A program made the position numbers and the translations under genes. The notes beneath the pieces were generated by a model. That model worked only from the letters and a program-made list of their open reading frames with translations, was not told the origin of the DNA and searched no databases. This document shows, one piece after another, positions 18,489 to 28,100 of a stretch of DNA of 64,000 nucleotides; position 1 is the stretch's first letter; the number at the start of each line of letters is the position of its first letter. The stretch spans positions 186,001-250,000 of the forward strand of contig JABABQ010000050.1 in NCBI GenBank assembly GCA_014238155.1, read 5' to 3'. This DNA is from Rhizobiaceae bacterium (GTDB lineage: Bacteria > Pseudomonadota > Alphaproteobacteria > Rhizobiales > Rhizobiaceae).

Positions 18489-20752
18489 ACATTAGGCTGA
18501 AAGACGTTGAAGACGCACCCTTCCTCGCTGAAGACAGCGACCCGTCAGACAATGCAGTCATTCAGCAGCAGGAAAATCTGCGCGAAGCCTTTGCCACCGA
18601 CACATCGGAATTCACCGCCGCCACCACACCCTTTGCAAGTTTAATTTCGGATCCAAATTCTCCAGACAAGAAGCTGGCCAACGCATTTGAATGTTGTGTC
18701 AAACCGCTGTTGATTGCTCTCAACTGGTCTGGAGAACCGCGCCATCTCATCGAGGCCCATCCACACGCTTCATCAATTCTGGACGTCTGCCAGTTTGCTG
18801 CAGTCATGGTAAAACTTGGTTTCAACGTCCGACTTTACAACGACAGTTTGGCAAAGTTGCAGGACACCCAACTGCCCTGTGTGGCGATTCTACCGGACGG
18901 CTATCCCTGTGTGGTTTTTGAACTTCTACCAAATGGAAATGCCCGCATTTTACGCGGCAGTCACGAAACCATGGAAGAAATTCACGTTGGCAGCGCCCGG
19001 TATCATTTCTGTCTTTTTTCCTTCCGTCATGACGGTGATGAGCCAGACCAGAAAAAGCGAAACTGGTTTTACGAAGCCTTTCTCAATTTCAAGCAACAGA
19101 TATTCGCCGTCGGACTGGTGACCTTGCTGATCAACCTGCTGGGCCTGGCAACGCCGCTCTACATCATGACTGTGTATGACAAGGTGTTTTCAGCTGCCGC
19201 TGTTGATACGTTGATTTATCTCGCGGCTGGCATCTGCGTTATCATCGGTTCCGAACTATATTTACGATCATTGCGCGGCAAGCTGGTGGCCTATATTGGA
19301 GCTCGGTTTACCGCTGTCTTGCTGAACGAGAGTTTTGCAAAGATTCTCGGCTTTCAAATTTCCATGACCGAATCGGCGTCGATCAGTTCGCAGCTGATGC
19401 GGATCAAACAATTTCAGGCGATATCCGGATTCTTCTCCGGGAAAGTCGCCAACTCGGCGCTCGACTTTCCATTTATCATTATCTTTTGCCTGGTCATTGC
19501 CGCCATTGGCGGGCCTCTTATCTGGGTGCCCGTCTGCCTGGCCATCGCCTATTTGGTGATTGGCCTGATTACCGTCCCGCTGACCAAAAGAAATATCACT
19601 TTGACAGGAAAAGCGCGCAGCAATTCTCAGAATTTCCTGCTTGAAACGATGGAAATAACCGCCACTGTCAAACAACTGGGAGCAGAGGCAATTTGGCAGC
19701 GGCGTTATGAGGAATACCTCTCCCAACTGACCCATCTAAAATTCAAAAGCCAATTTTTTGACGGCGTGCTGAACAGCATTTCGCAAGGGCTGGTGATGAT
19801 TGCCGGGATCGCAACCCTGTGGATCGGCACGCTGTTGGTATTATCCGGAGATATCAGCACGGGGGCGCTGATCGCCATCATGATGTTGGTGTGGAAAGTT
19901 CTGTCACCGATCCAGACACTGTTTTTGAGCTTTTCCAACATCACCCAGATGTCTGATTCCGTGCGCCAGGTAAATCAGCTGATGCGATTCAGTACAGAAC
20001 GAACCATTGGCCATTCATCCGGTATTTTCAGGAATTATCAGGGGCGGATCCGGTTTGAAAATGTCGGGTTCAGATATACTCCAAATTCTGAACCAGTCGC
20101 CCGCGGCGTCTCAATTGATCTAAAGCCACGCTCCATTTCCGCGCTGACCGGATCGAATTCCTCCGGCAAATCGACGCTGTTGAAATTCGTCATCGGTCTG
20201 TATCGACCGCAGGCTGGAGCGGTTTTTGTAGATGGCCTGAATATCAAGCAAATTGATCCAGGCGAACTGCGCGCCAGTATCGCCTATATTACCCAGGATC
20301 CGATTTTCTTTTATGGCACGGTGGCGCAGAATATCAGGCTGTTTCAGCCAACGGCATCCGATGAAGAAGTTCTGGCGTCACTGGACGAGGCCGGAATAAA
20401 TATTGAAGATTCAGAAGCCTTTCCTGAGGGCACCGAAACCCGCCTCAGCGGTCGATTTCTTGAAGGCCTGCCGGAGGGGTTAAAACAACGACTCTCGCTG
20501 GCGCGCGCCTATGCAAAAAAGTCTAAAATCTATTTGTTTGACGAACCCTTTGCCCATCTGGATAAAGAGGGTCGCGACTGTTTTTCTGAGAAAATTCATA
20601 ATCTTAAGGAAACAGCAACAATCGTCATTGCCACCAACGACCTTGATCAGCTCAATATGTGTGATCAACTGGTATATCTTAGCCAGGGCAGCGTTGTTGC
20701 CACCGGCACGCCGGAAAAAATTCTTCCGATGATGCAAACAACGGAATATTAA
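18485..20752 (+). CDS. Type I secretion ABC transporter with C39-like domain and degenerate ATPase motifs
   Basis: A 755-residue ABC exporter subunit. Residues ~60-190 form a C39-peptidase-like domain without a catalytic Cys (ALNWSGEPRHLIEA where QxxxxCG would be), as in HlyB/LapB-type transporters that bind but do not cut their cargo. The transmembrane region (~205-475) holds LATPLYIMTVYDKVF. The ATPase domain has Walker A (GSNSSGKST, 556-564), Q-loop Gln604 and Walker B ending DEP (686-688). The signature is LPEGL (662-666) and the H-loop His is Asn718. Both subunits therefore deviate at the same two motifs. The gene overlaps the previous one by four bases. Confidence 0.88.
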   Translation: MNIRLKDVEDAPFLAEDSDPSDNAVIQQQENLREAFATDTSEFTAATTPFASLISDPNSPDKKLANAFECCVKPLLIALNWSGEPRHLIEAHPHASSILDVCQFAAVMVKLGFNVRLYNDSLAKLQDTQLPCVAILPDGYPCVVFELLPNGNARILRGSHETMEEIHVGSARYHFCLFSFRHDGDEPDQKKRNWFYEAFLNFKQQIFAVGLVTLLINLLGLATPLYIMTVYDKVFSAAAVDTLIYLAAGICVIIGSELYLRSLRGKLVAYIGARFTAVLLNESFAKILGFQISMTESASISSQLMRIKQFQAISGFFSGKVANSALDFPFIIIFCLVIAAIGGPLIWVPVCLAIAYLVIGLITVPLTKRNITLTGKARSNSQNFLLETMEITATVKQLGAEAIWQRRYEEYLSQLTHLKFKSQFFDGVLNSISQGLVMIAGIATLWIGTLLVLSGDISTGALIAIMMLVWKVLSPIQTLFLSFSNITQMSDSVRQVNQLMRFSTERTIGHSSGIFRNYQGRIRFENVGFRYTPNSEPVARGVSIDLKPRSISALTGSNSSGKSTLLKFVIGLYRPQAGAVFVDGLNIKQIDPGELRASIAYITQDPIFFYGTVAQNIRLFQPTASDEEVLASLDEAGINIEDSEAFPEGTETRLSGRFLEGLPEGLKQRLSLARAYAKKSKIYLFDEPFAHLDKEGRDCFSEKIHNLKETATIVIATNDLDQLNMCDQLVYLSQGSVVATGTPEKILPMMQTTEY

Positions 20753-20901
20753 CCATAAATCTGTACCTTTAGGGCTTCTGTTGTGGTGCGCATTAAAGAT
20801 GCAACATGTCTGTTTAGTTGCAGTCGCGCACCCTGTGTCGAGATCAGAATTCTCGACGGATCCCGACAGAAATTCCTCATTTTGATTTTTGGAATCCCTA
20901 A

Positions 20902-22230
20902 ATGGCTTTGTTCAAGAAGAAAGCTGGCTTACCACAGGACAAGTTGTCTCTGCCGCTTGAGATCAATTATGGCCAATGGTCAAAAATTTTCAGCCATTTG
21001 TTGCTCTTCGTCAGCCTGTTGGTCACCGGCCTGATTACCCTGGCCAGTTTTGCCCCAATCCATGAAATTGTTGTCGCCGAAGGTCAGATCATCCCATCGG
21101 GCAATGTCGTCGAAACTCAACATCTTGATGGCGGCATCGTCTCGTCGGTCAATGTCAGGGAAGGAGATATTGTGCAAACCGGCGACGTGCTGATGCGGGT
21201 CAGTGCCCATGATATCGAAACCGAATTGCGCATATCCAAAGCCCAGCGTGTGTCGCTTGAAATCGAACGCAACCGAATGAATGCTCTAATTGACGACAAA
21301 AGCCCTGATTTCGATGCGTTTGGCGTCCAGCACGCTACCGTTGTCCGGGATCAAAAGGCGTTGTTTGAAGCGGAGAACCAAGCCCATGTAACAAACATGA
21401 AAGCGGCCGATCTGGTGGTCGCGCAGAAGCAATCCGAATTGCTCACCATTCATTCCGAAACTTTAAAACATCAAGCAGAGATCGAGTTGCGCAAAACCCG
21501 AGTGGGCGTGCTCCAGACTTTGCTGGCCAAAGGCCTGACAACACGCGAAAAAACTCTCGATGCCGAGTTAGGGCTCCAGGACAGCGAGTTAAGATACGGC
21601 CGCTCTCAGGGGTCGCTCATCGTTGCAGAAAGAAAAGTCTCCGAGGCCCAAAGTCAAATGGCCAATATTCGTGCCACCAGACGCAGCCAGTGGATCGGGG
21701 CGCTTTCTGAAATTGAAAAAAAGATTATCCTGTTGGCGCAGTCCATGGAGAGCCTGAACCTCAAACTGAACCGTCAGGAAATTCTCGCCCCGGTATCCGG
21801 TGTTGTGCAGAGTTTGGCAGCCCATAATGCTGGCGAAGTGATCAAGCCCGGAGAAGTTACCGTTCAACTGGTCCCCATCACCGATCGCATTGAGGTCAAG
21901 GTCAACGTCCCTCCGGAACATATTGGACATATTGCGGTTGGATCAAAGGCCCGGGTCATGCTGACCGCCTATGACAATGAAACTTATGGCTATGCCAATG
22001 GCAAAATTTCCGTGCTGTCACCGACGACACATCGCAATGACCGCGGTGAATATTTTTATACCGCCAAACTCCATCTCGATCGCCAGAAGCTCAATTCCAT
22101 CGCCGGAGCAAAGCCAATCTTGCCGGGAATGGTTGCCCAGGCAGAGATTTTCACCGGCACCAAATCTTTGATGAAATATCTTCTTAAGCCGGTTTACCGG
22201 TCCATTGGAAAAGCGTTCAGCGAACGCTGA
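20902..22230 (+). CDS. HlyD-family type I secretion periplasmic adaptor
   Basis: A 442-residue membrane fusion protein linking the inner-membrane ABC exporter to an outer-membrane TolC-like channel. One membrane segment lies at ~32-55. The first lipoyl half follows (GIVSSVNVREGDIVQTGDVL, ~83-102), then a long helical hairpin rich in Glu, Lys and Gln (~115-290). The second lipoyl half is ILAPVSGVVQSL, and a beta-barrel domain contains LTAYDNETYGYANGKI. It lies 149 bases after the ABC genes and completes the inner part of the export machine. No TolC homologue is in the window, so a chromosomally separate one must be used. Confidence 0.92.
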   Translation: MALFKKKAGLPQDKLSLPLEINYGQWSKIFSHLLLFVSLLVTGLITLASFAPIHEIVVAEGQIIPSGNVVETQHLDGGIVSSVNVREGDIVQTGDVLMRVSAHDIETELRISKAQRVSLEIERNRMNALIDDKSPDFDAFGVQHATVVRDQKALFEAENQAHVTNMKAADLVVAQKQSELLTIHSETLKHQAEIELRKTRVGVLQTLLAKGLTTREKTLDAELGLQDSELRYGRSQGSLIVAERKVSEAQSQMANIRATRRSQWIGALSEIEKKIILLAQSMESLNLKLNRQEILAPVSGVVQSLAAHNAGEVIKPGEVTVQLVPITDRIEVKVNVPPEHIGHIAVGSKARVMLTAYDNETYGYANGKISVLSPTTHRNDRGEYFYTAKLHLDRQKLNSIAGAKPILPGMVAQAEIFTGTKSLMKYLLKPVYRSIGKAFSER

Positions 22231-23391
22231 TCAAACACATTCAGAAATTTCAACCGAAAGTATTGTGGGCAGATGTCGGGCAATTTCCTGCCAGCTATCA
22301 CCTTCATCCACGCTGGCGAAAACCGAACCCGTATTGGTGCCAAAATACAGACCGGCCGGATCTTTTGAGTCTCCGGACATGGCCTGCCTGAGCACAGTGA
22401 AAAAACAATTTTCCTGCGGCAGACCAGCGCGCAAGTCGTGCCAGGTTTCACCGCCATCGCGTGACCGCCATACCGCTGCTGCAGCGTCTGGAGGAAAGCG
22501 ACCTGCGCTGTCGCCATTCAGCGGTAGGGTCCAGATTGTCTGCCCATCGCGGGGATGAACACGGATAGGAAAACCGAAGGTTGACGGCAGGCCAGCTGTG
22601 ATGTCGTCCCAGCTCCTGCCACCATCCGCTGATCGCCAAACGCCATGGTGGTTTTGCTGATACAGAAGATTGCTGGAGCCAGGAGCCAACATCATGTTGT
22701 GGACGCAATGCCCTGTCTCGCCATCGCGCGGCGCAGCGGGATGGTCATGTGGTTCAATCGACGTGGCATTGGAAAGCCGGTTGCGACGCTCCCAGCTGGC
22801 ACCACCGTCTTCGGATGCGAAGACACCAGCGGCCGAAATACCGATCCAGAGGTTTTGCGGGTTACCGGGATCAGAAACGATAGTGTGGAGCACCAGACCA
22901 GCCGCTCCAGGGTTCCAGCTGTCAGACGAGGGATGATTGGTCAGCGAATCCACTTTTTGCCAATTCCTGCCAGCGTCCGGGCTCGACAGCAATTGCGCGG
23001 GTTTGGCCCCGGCAAAGAGCCTGCCGTGACTATAGCCCAGTGACCAGATTTGCGAAAACTCGTCTCCAAATGGCAATGGATCTTCGGTCCAGCCAATGGA
23101 TTTTGCAAACTCGGCGTCGTTGGCTGCCCAGTCATCCATCATACCCTTGGTCAGGCGCGACAAATGCCAATTATTGCCGCCATTTTCGGACGTCCAGACC
23201 CCTGCTCCATGCCAATCGCCACCACCGCCCGCCCACAGCGTTCCGGTAGTGGGGTCGCCAACCATGTGATTGATCGGCCATCCGTCGCAATAGGGGCCAT
23301 TCACGGTCCAGCCCCTGCGACCGTCTTGGGAGGAAATCACAAAGGCACCCTTGGTCGTTCCAACCAGGATATCGATGGTTTTCGAATCCAT
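22231..23391 (-). CDS. BNR/Asp-box repeat beta-propeller protein (sialidase-like fold)
   Basis: A 386-residue protein with about seven Asp boxes of the form S/TxDxGxxW (for example SENGGNNW, SPDAGRNW, SEDGGASW, SADGGRSW, SRDGGETW, SVDEGDSW), diagnostic of the sortilin/sialidase-type beta propeller. Catalytic sialidase residues are not recognisable and there is no signal peptide, so it is probably a cytoplasmic protein of unknown role. It is the last gene of the minus-strand run that contains the dehalogenase and pobA, 97 bases after the ureidoglycolate lyase gene. Its stop is three bases from that of the HlyD gene on the other strand. Confidence 0.8.
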   Translation of the reverse strand: MDSKTIDILVGTTKGAFVISSQDGRRGWTVNGPYCDGWPINHMVGDPTTGTLWAGGGGDWHGAGVWTSENGGNNWHLSRLTKGMMDDWAANDAEFAKSIGWTEDPLPFGDEFSQIWSLGYSHGRLFAGAKPAQLLSSPDAGRNWQKVDSLTNHPSSDSWNPGAAGLVLHTIVSDPGNPQNLWIGISAAGVFASEDGGASWERRNRLSNATSIEPHDHPAAPRDGETGHCVHNMMLAPGSSNLLYQQNHHGVWRSADGGRSWDDITAGLPSTFGFPIRVHPRDGQTIWTLPLNGDSAGRFPPDAAAAVWRSRDGGETWHDLRAGLPQENCFFTVLRQAMSGDSKDPAGLYFGTNTGSVFASVDEGDSWQEIARHLPTILSVEISECV

Positions 23392-23488
23392 GTGCTTCTG
23401 CCTCCCATTGCGCGACGAAGGTACAGTCAGACTATGGGCTTGGCCGAAACTTGTACAGATTGGTCTTTATCAGACGCAGCAGGCATTC

Positions 23489-23980
23489 TCACAGCGTTAC
23501 TGTGTAGGGAGCGAGGAAGTAATGCTCCTGAAGATTATTGCCCTCGCCTACTCGGTCAACAACCAGAAAATCGCTGGCTTCTTCAAGCGGTGTCAACACG
23601 CCGTGCCAGACACCCCGGTTAAGATTAATACCCTGATCGGAATCTGCCAGAAAGACTTTCGGGTCAACTGGTGTGCCATCACTGTCGCTGCAAACAATCA
23701 CCAGCCAGTTCTGCTTTCCCAGCGGATAAAATGCCTGACTGCCCAGCGGGTGGCGTTCCACCATCGATAGTTGCAGTGGCAGAGAATAGTGTTGACCGGA
23801 AAAAATACTGATTCCCACTTTGCCTCCTTCTTCGATAACTTCCGCCTCTGCCAGCGCATGATGGCGCCGACAATTGCCATTGTTTATCAAAAAAGATTCA
23901 GATCCCAATTTTTCAATCACCTGACCGTAGGGGGCAAATTCTGCCTTGGTGAGAAGTTGTGCGGTAATAACTGTGCTCAT
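23489..23980 (-). CDS. allA: Ureidoglycolate lyase family protein
   Basis: A 163-residue cupin-fold protein of the AllA family, which splits ureidoglycolate to glyoxylate and urea in purine/allantoin breakdown. Family features are LTKAEFAPYGQVI near the N-terminus, NNGNCRRHHALA, ISIFSGQHYSLPLQLSMVERHP and the NLNRGVWHGVL block near 125-135. No other allantoin or purine gene is in the window; its neighbours are pobA (18 bases upstream) and the BNR protein. The annotation is firm at family level, but a different small-molecule role in this operon is possible. Confidence 0.85.
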   Translation of the reverse strand: MSTVITAQLLTKAEFAPYGQVIEKLGSESFLINNGNCRRHHALAEAEVIEEGGKVGISIFSGQHYSLPLQLSMVERHPLGSQAFYPLGKQNWLVIVCSDSDGTPVDPKVFLADSDQGINLNRGVWHGVLTPLEEASDFLVVDRVGEGNNLQEHYFLAPYTVTL

Positions 23981-23998
23981 TTCGATACTCGTTATTTT

Positions 23999-25177
23999 TT
24001 AGAAAGGAAGCCCGACATAGTTTTCAGCCACCGCGGTTTGCGCAGCAGTCGATATTGACAGATGGTCCAGCTCAGCCTCCTGAATTTTCTGATCAAATTC
24101 TGTCGTGCTGGGAAAAAGGTGCATGCAGTGTGTCAGCCACCACGAGAATCGCACCGCTTTCCACACCCGTGCCAACGCCTTTTGCGAATAATCATCAATC
24201 CCCGCCGTCGATTTTTCCCGATAGAACTCCAACAGACCTTCATACAGATAGTGCACATCACTGACCGCCAGATTCAAACCTTTAGCGCCCGTTGGCGGCA
24301 CGATGTGGGCGGCGTCACCAACAAGAAACAACCTGTTGAACCGCATCGGTTCTGCAACGAACGAACGCAGTGGCGCGATTGATTTTTCAAAACTCGGACC
24401 GGTCGTGATGTCGTCCGCCACGTCCTGTGGCAGCCGCCGCCGCAGCTCGTCCCAAAAATTATCATCGCTCCAGTTGTCGACGCTATCATCATGGGCACAC
24501 TGAATGTAGTAGCGCGACCGGGTGGTCGAACGCATCGAGCACATGCCAAAGCCCCGTGGATGGTTGGCGTAAATGATTTCGTGACGCACCGGTGGCACAT
24601 CCGCCAACACGCCAAGCCAACCAAAAGGATATTCCTTTTCAAACGTCTGAATCGCCGAATAAGGAACAGATTTTCGGCTGGGCCCATGATAGCCATCGCA
24701 ACCGGCAATAAAATCACAGTCAATGCGATGGCCAACACCGTCTTTGCTGAAACTGACATACGGCTGTTGCCCGTCAAAATCGACTGGGTGGGCGTCATCC
24801 ACTTCGTAAATCGACAAAGCACCGGACTTTTCCCGCGCATCCATCAGATCCTGAGTCACCTCGGTCTGGCCGTAGACCATCACATTTTTGCCAATCAGGC
24901 CACGCATATTGACCCGTTCCACTCGTCCGGAAAACGCATAGGTAAAGCCGCCGTGCAACATGCCTTCTTTGTGTATGCGCTCACCGATCGCACCCTTGTC
25001 GAGCATCTCAACCGTGCCCTCTTCCAACACGCCAGCCCGCACCCGCGACAGAATATAGTCCTTGCTCACCCGATCGATAACAATGTTTTCAATACCCGCC
25101 AGCGTCAGCAATTGACCCAGCAACAAACCCGAAGGGCCTGATCCGATTATCGCAACCTGTGTTTTGTACGTGGTCAT
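23999..25177 (-). CDS. pobA: 4-hydroxybenzoate 3-monooxygenase
   Basis: A flavin monooxygenase converting 4-hydroxybenzoate plus NAD(P)H and O2 to protocatechuate. At 392 residues it is standard length. GSGPSG (12-17) binds FAD, DGYHGPSR (161-168) is the DG motif and VGDAAHIVPPTGAKG is the GD motif. The substrate-contact residues of the Pseudomonas enzyme (Tyr201, Ser212, Arg214, Tyr222, Tyr385) match Tyr203, Ser214, Arg216, Tyr224 and Tyr387, a constant offset of two. The start lies nine bases after the stop of the fused dehalogenase, so the two are almost certainly co-transcribed. No pobR regulator or protocatechuate dioxygenase gene is in the window. Confidence 0.95.
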   Translation of the reverse strand: MTTYKTQVAIIGSGPSGLLLGQLLTLAGIENIVIDRVSKDYILSRVRAGVLEEGTVEMLDKGAIGERIHKEGMLHGGFTYAFSGRVERVNMRGLIGKNVMVYGQTEVTQDLMDAREKSGALSIYEVDDAHPVDFDGQQPYVSFSKDGVGHRIDCDFIAGCDGYHGPSRKSVPYSAIQTFEKEYPFGWLGVLADVPPVRHEIIYANHPRGFGMCSMRSTTRSRYYIQCAHDDSVDNWSDDNFWDELRRRLPQDVADDITTGPSFEKSIAPLRSFVAEPMRFNRLFLVGDAAHIVPPTGAKGLNLAVSDVHYLYEGLLEFYREKSTAGIDDYSQKALARVWKAVRFSWWLTHCMHLFPSTTEFDQKIQEAELDHLSISTAAQTAVAENYVGLPF

Positions 25178-25186
25178 CGTCCGGTG

Positions 25187-28100
25187 CTACAGGTCAACTT
25201 CAATTACACCGTCCGGTTTAGCCGCGCGGGATTGGCAAAGAATTACTGCATCTTTGCGCTGGGCATTGGAAAGCACAAAATCCCGGTGCTCCACTTCGCC
25301 CGATATCAACCCGCATTTGCAGACGCCGCAAATACCGTCGGAACATTTAACGTCCACATTGATGCCGTTTTCCGTCAGCACATCTGTCGCGATTCTGTCA
25401 GCAGGAACCTCGATCTCACGACCCGACTTTGCCAGCTTGATGGTGAAATCAAAATTTTCATATTCAGGCAATTCAGGCACGGAGAAATATTCAAGGTGTC
25501 GGCTTTCCTCCGGCACCCCACAGCGTTCTGCCGCATCCATCACCGATTGCATGTAAATATCCGGGCCACATGTATAGACATGCGCAGCAGCATCCGCATT
25601 GCTCAAAATCGCATCCAGATCGGCCCGGGTTTTTTCGTCCGATACATGCAGGTGAACCTTGTCGGCCCAGGCCACCTCAGTCAGTTGCTTCAAATAGCCG
25701 GCGGTTTTTCGCGACTTAATCGAATAATGCATTTCAAAATCACACCCGGCGGCATGTGCTTCATGGGCCATGGCAATCATTGGCGTGATACCGATCCCAC
25801 CGCCCATCAGGAAGGATTTACTCGCTGCATGGTTGAGCGGAAAGTGGTTGATCGGCTTGGAAATAAATATTTTTCGGCCTTTCGAGAAAATGCGGTGCAG
25901 CAACGCCGATCCACCCCTGCCCTGATCTTCGCGCAACACGCCAATCTGATATTTCGACCGGTCGGCCGGATCACCCGACATCGAATACTGGCGCAAAAAT
26001 TCTGGTGCAACAACGATGTCCAGATGGGCACCAGCCGTCCATTCCGGCAGGTCCTGTCCATCAAGTGACGCAAACTCGAACAATGACACATCATTGGTCA
26101 TCTGATCAGCTGTTACGATCTCAACCCGCACCACCGGTGCATCACCGGCAATTCTGTATTCGTGGACCTTTGAAGAGTCACCCTGTTCCAGTCGTGCTTT
26201 GTATTCCTTCGCCGTGACCATTGCCTGATATGCTTCAATGCCTTTTTCACGATCCATCGGAAACGGAAATGGCCAGGGATGAGGAGCTAAAGGTGCTGGG
26301 TAAACTGCCAGTGTCTGGTCTTCATATTTCAAATCGAGATCCTTTTGCAGGTCCCGTTCATTCAGCGGATGCTCGGTTGGCTGATAGGTTCCGTCCTCCG
26401 AGAGTTCAAGATCCCACCACCATTTTTTTGTCAGATTCAAACCACCATTCTCGACCATATCGTCGAGCTTGGCGAGAATTGGTGCTGTAGCCGGCAGGTG
26501 CATAGCAGCCCAGCGGAACGGTTTTTCAGCAAACAGACCTTCCAAATTCCAGGGACAGGTTTTCATACAGCGCCCGCACATTGCTCCGCCCTTGGTGCCG
26601 ATGCGGTAAGTGGCACATTTTTGACTGTCCGACTTCCAGATCTCGTAACCATTGAACATCAGTTTTGGTCCGGCAGTAATCGCTCCTGATGGACATTCAC
26701 GGGCACATTTGTTGCAGCTCTCACAAAATTTCTGCAGACCAAAATCAATTGGCTTGTCATGAGCCAGTGGCATATCTGTGGTGACGACACCGGATTTCAG
26801 CCGCGGCCCCAGATAGGGATTCAAGATCACCTCCCCGATGCGGCTGACTTCACCAAGACCAGACAGCAACAGCAATGGCGGTTGCAATACATCGCCATCC
26901 ATCACCGAATGCGCCTTGGCATTGAACCCCAAATTACGAATCTGCTTGCTGATCACCCCGCCAAGCAGGGAAAACCGCAGATAGGCCCGCATTGACTGAG
27001 CAACAGAAATCCAGTCATCTCCTGAAGCTCCTTCCATGGTTTCGTAGCCCTGATCGATGATCATCGAAATAGCCTGATCATGGGGCGGGTCAATTTCCTG
27101 ACCCAGCGCGTTGTGGGAATACCAGGTCCATTTCGGACAGCGGGATATGCCCACCGCGTCGACACCCAGAAAATAGCTGGTCGCCTTGATCAAGCGGGCG
27201 TAATCTTCCGGGTCAGTCGCCACCTTTTCAGGTGCCGGTTCGCCACTTTGCAACAGCACAAACGAACCAAGCGCCCGTCGCTGAGCCATCGAGGGCGCTG
27301 CCTTGCGGGCATAATAGCCACCCGTTGCGTTAACCTGATTGGCCTTGCCCATGTCACCAAACTGAGCCCGGGCGAACATATCGGCGCGCTTCGGCACACG
27401 GGCAACGCGCTCTTCATCGATATAGGTTGTGGGCGTGTCCACCCGATTGAGTTTTTCAAAAGGATGGGCCCCATCCACATAACGTCGCTTGGCATAAAGT
27501 TCCCGGTTGAAAGCGTTTTTGGCAAATCCCTTGCCGAATTTCCAGGCCAGTCCATGGGTGTGAGCTTTTGGTTGATCTGCCAAGGCAACCAGCGGCTTAT
27601 CTGTCGCCAGCTGCAACGTGGTCGTCACCACAGCAACCCCGAACCGGTCGCCAATATATGGATTGACCAGCGTCTGTCCTTCCAGACTGGCCAATCCGCT
27701 GGCAAGTGTCAGCTGGTTGAGATCAACTTCAGATGTGGTGCCGGAATGCGCCCGGGCGTCATATCCCAGCAGTCGGACATAGTTGGCGATAACGGTTGCG
27801 GTTTCTGTAGCCCTGAGACAGGCACGTGCTTGCTGGGCATCTTGTATCCAGCCACAACCTTCCTCGTCGGCCTGCGGATCGCGCGGAAATTCATAGAGGA
27901 ACACCAGCGCATGGGTATGGTGATCCATCGTCGTGGGCGGCGCATTCATGCTTTCCTTTAGATCCGCCATGATCATGTCAATACCGGCAGCAAGCGTCGA
28001 CGTCTGTTTGGTGCGAAGATCGTCGGCCAAACGATCGATATCAGGGTTTCGATAGGGTGTTTCCAGCAATGCCGATTGCGGAATTTCACAGGCTGCAACC

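Noticed and set aside
25184-26068. 294-codon plus-strand frame opposite the dehalogenase reductase part
   Set aside because: It is a shadow of the minus-strand gene with no recognisable family; the minus strand has exact cofactor motifs.
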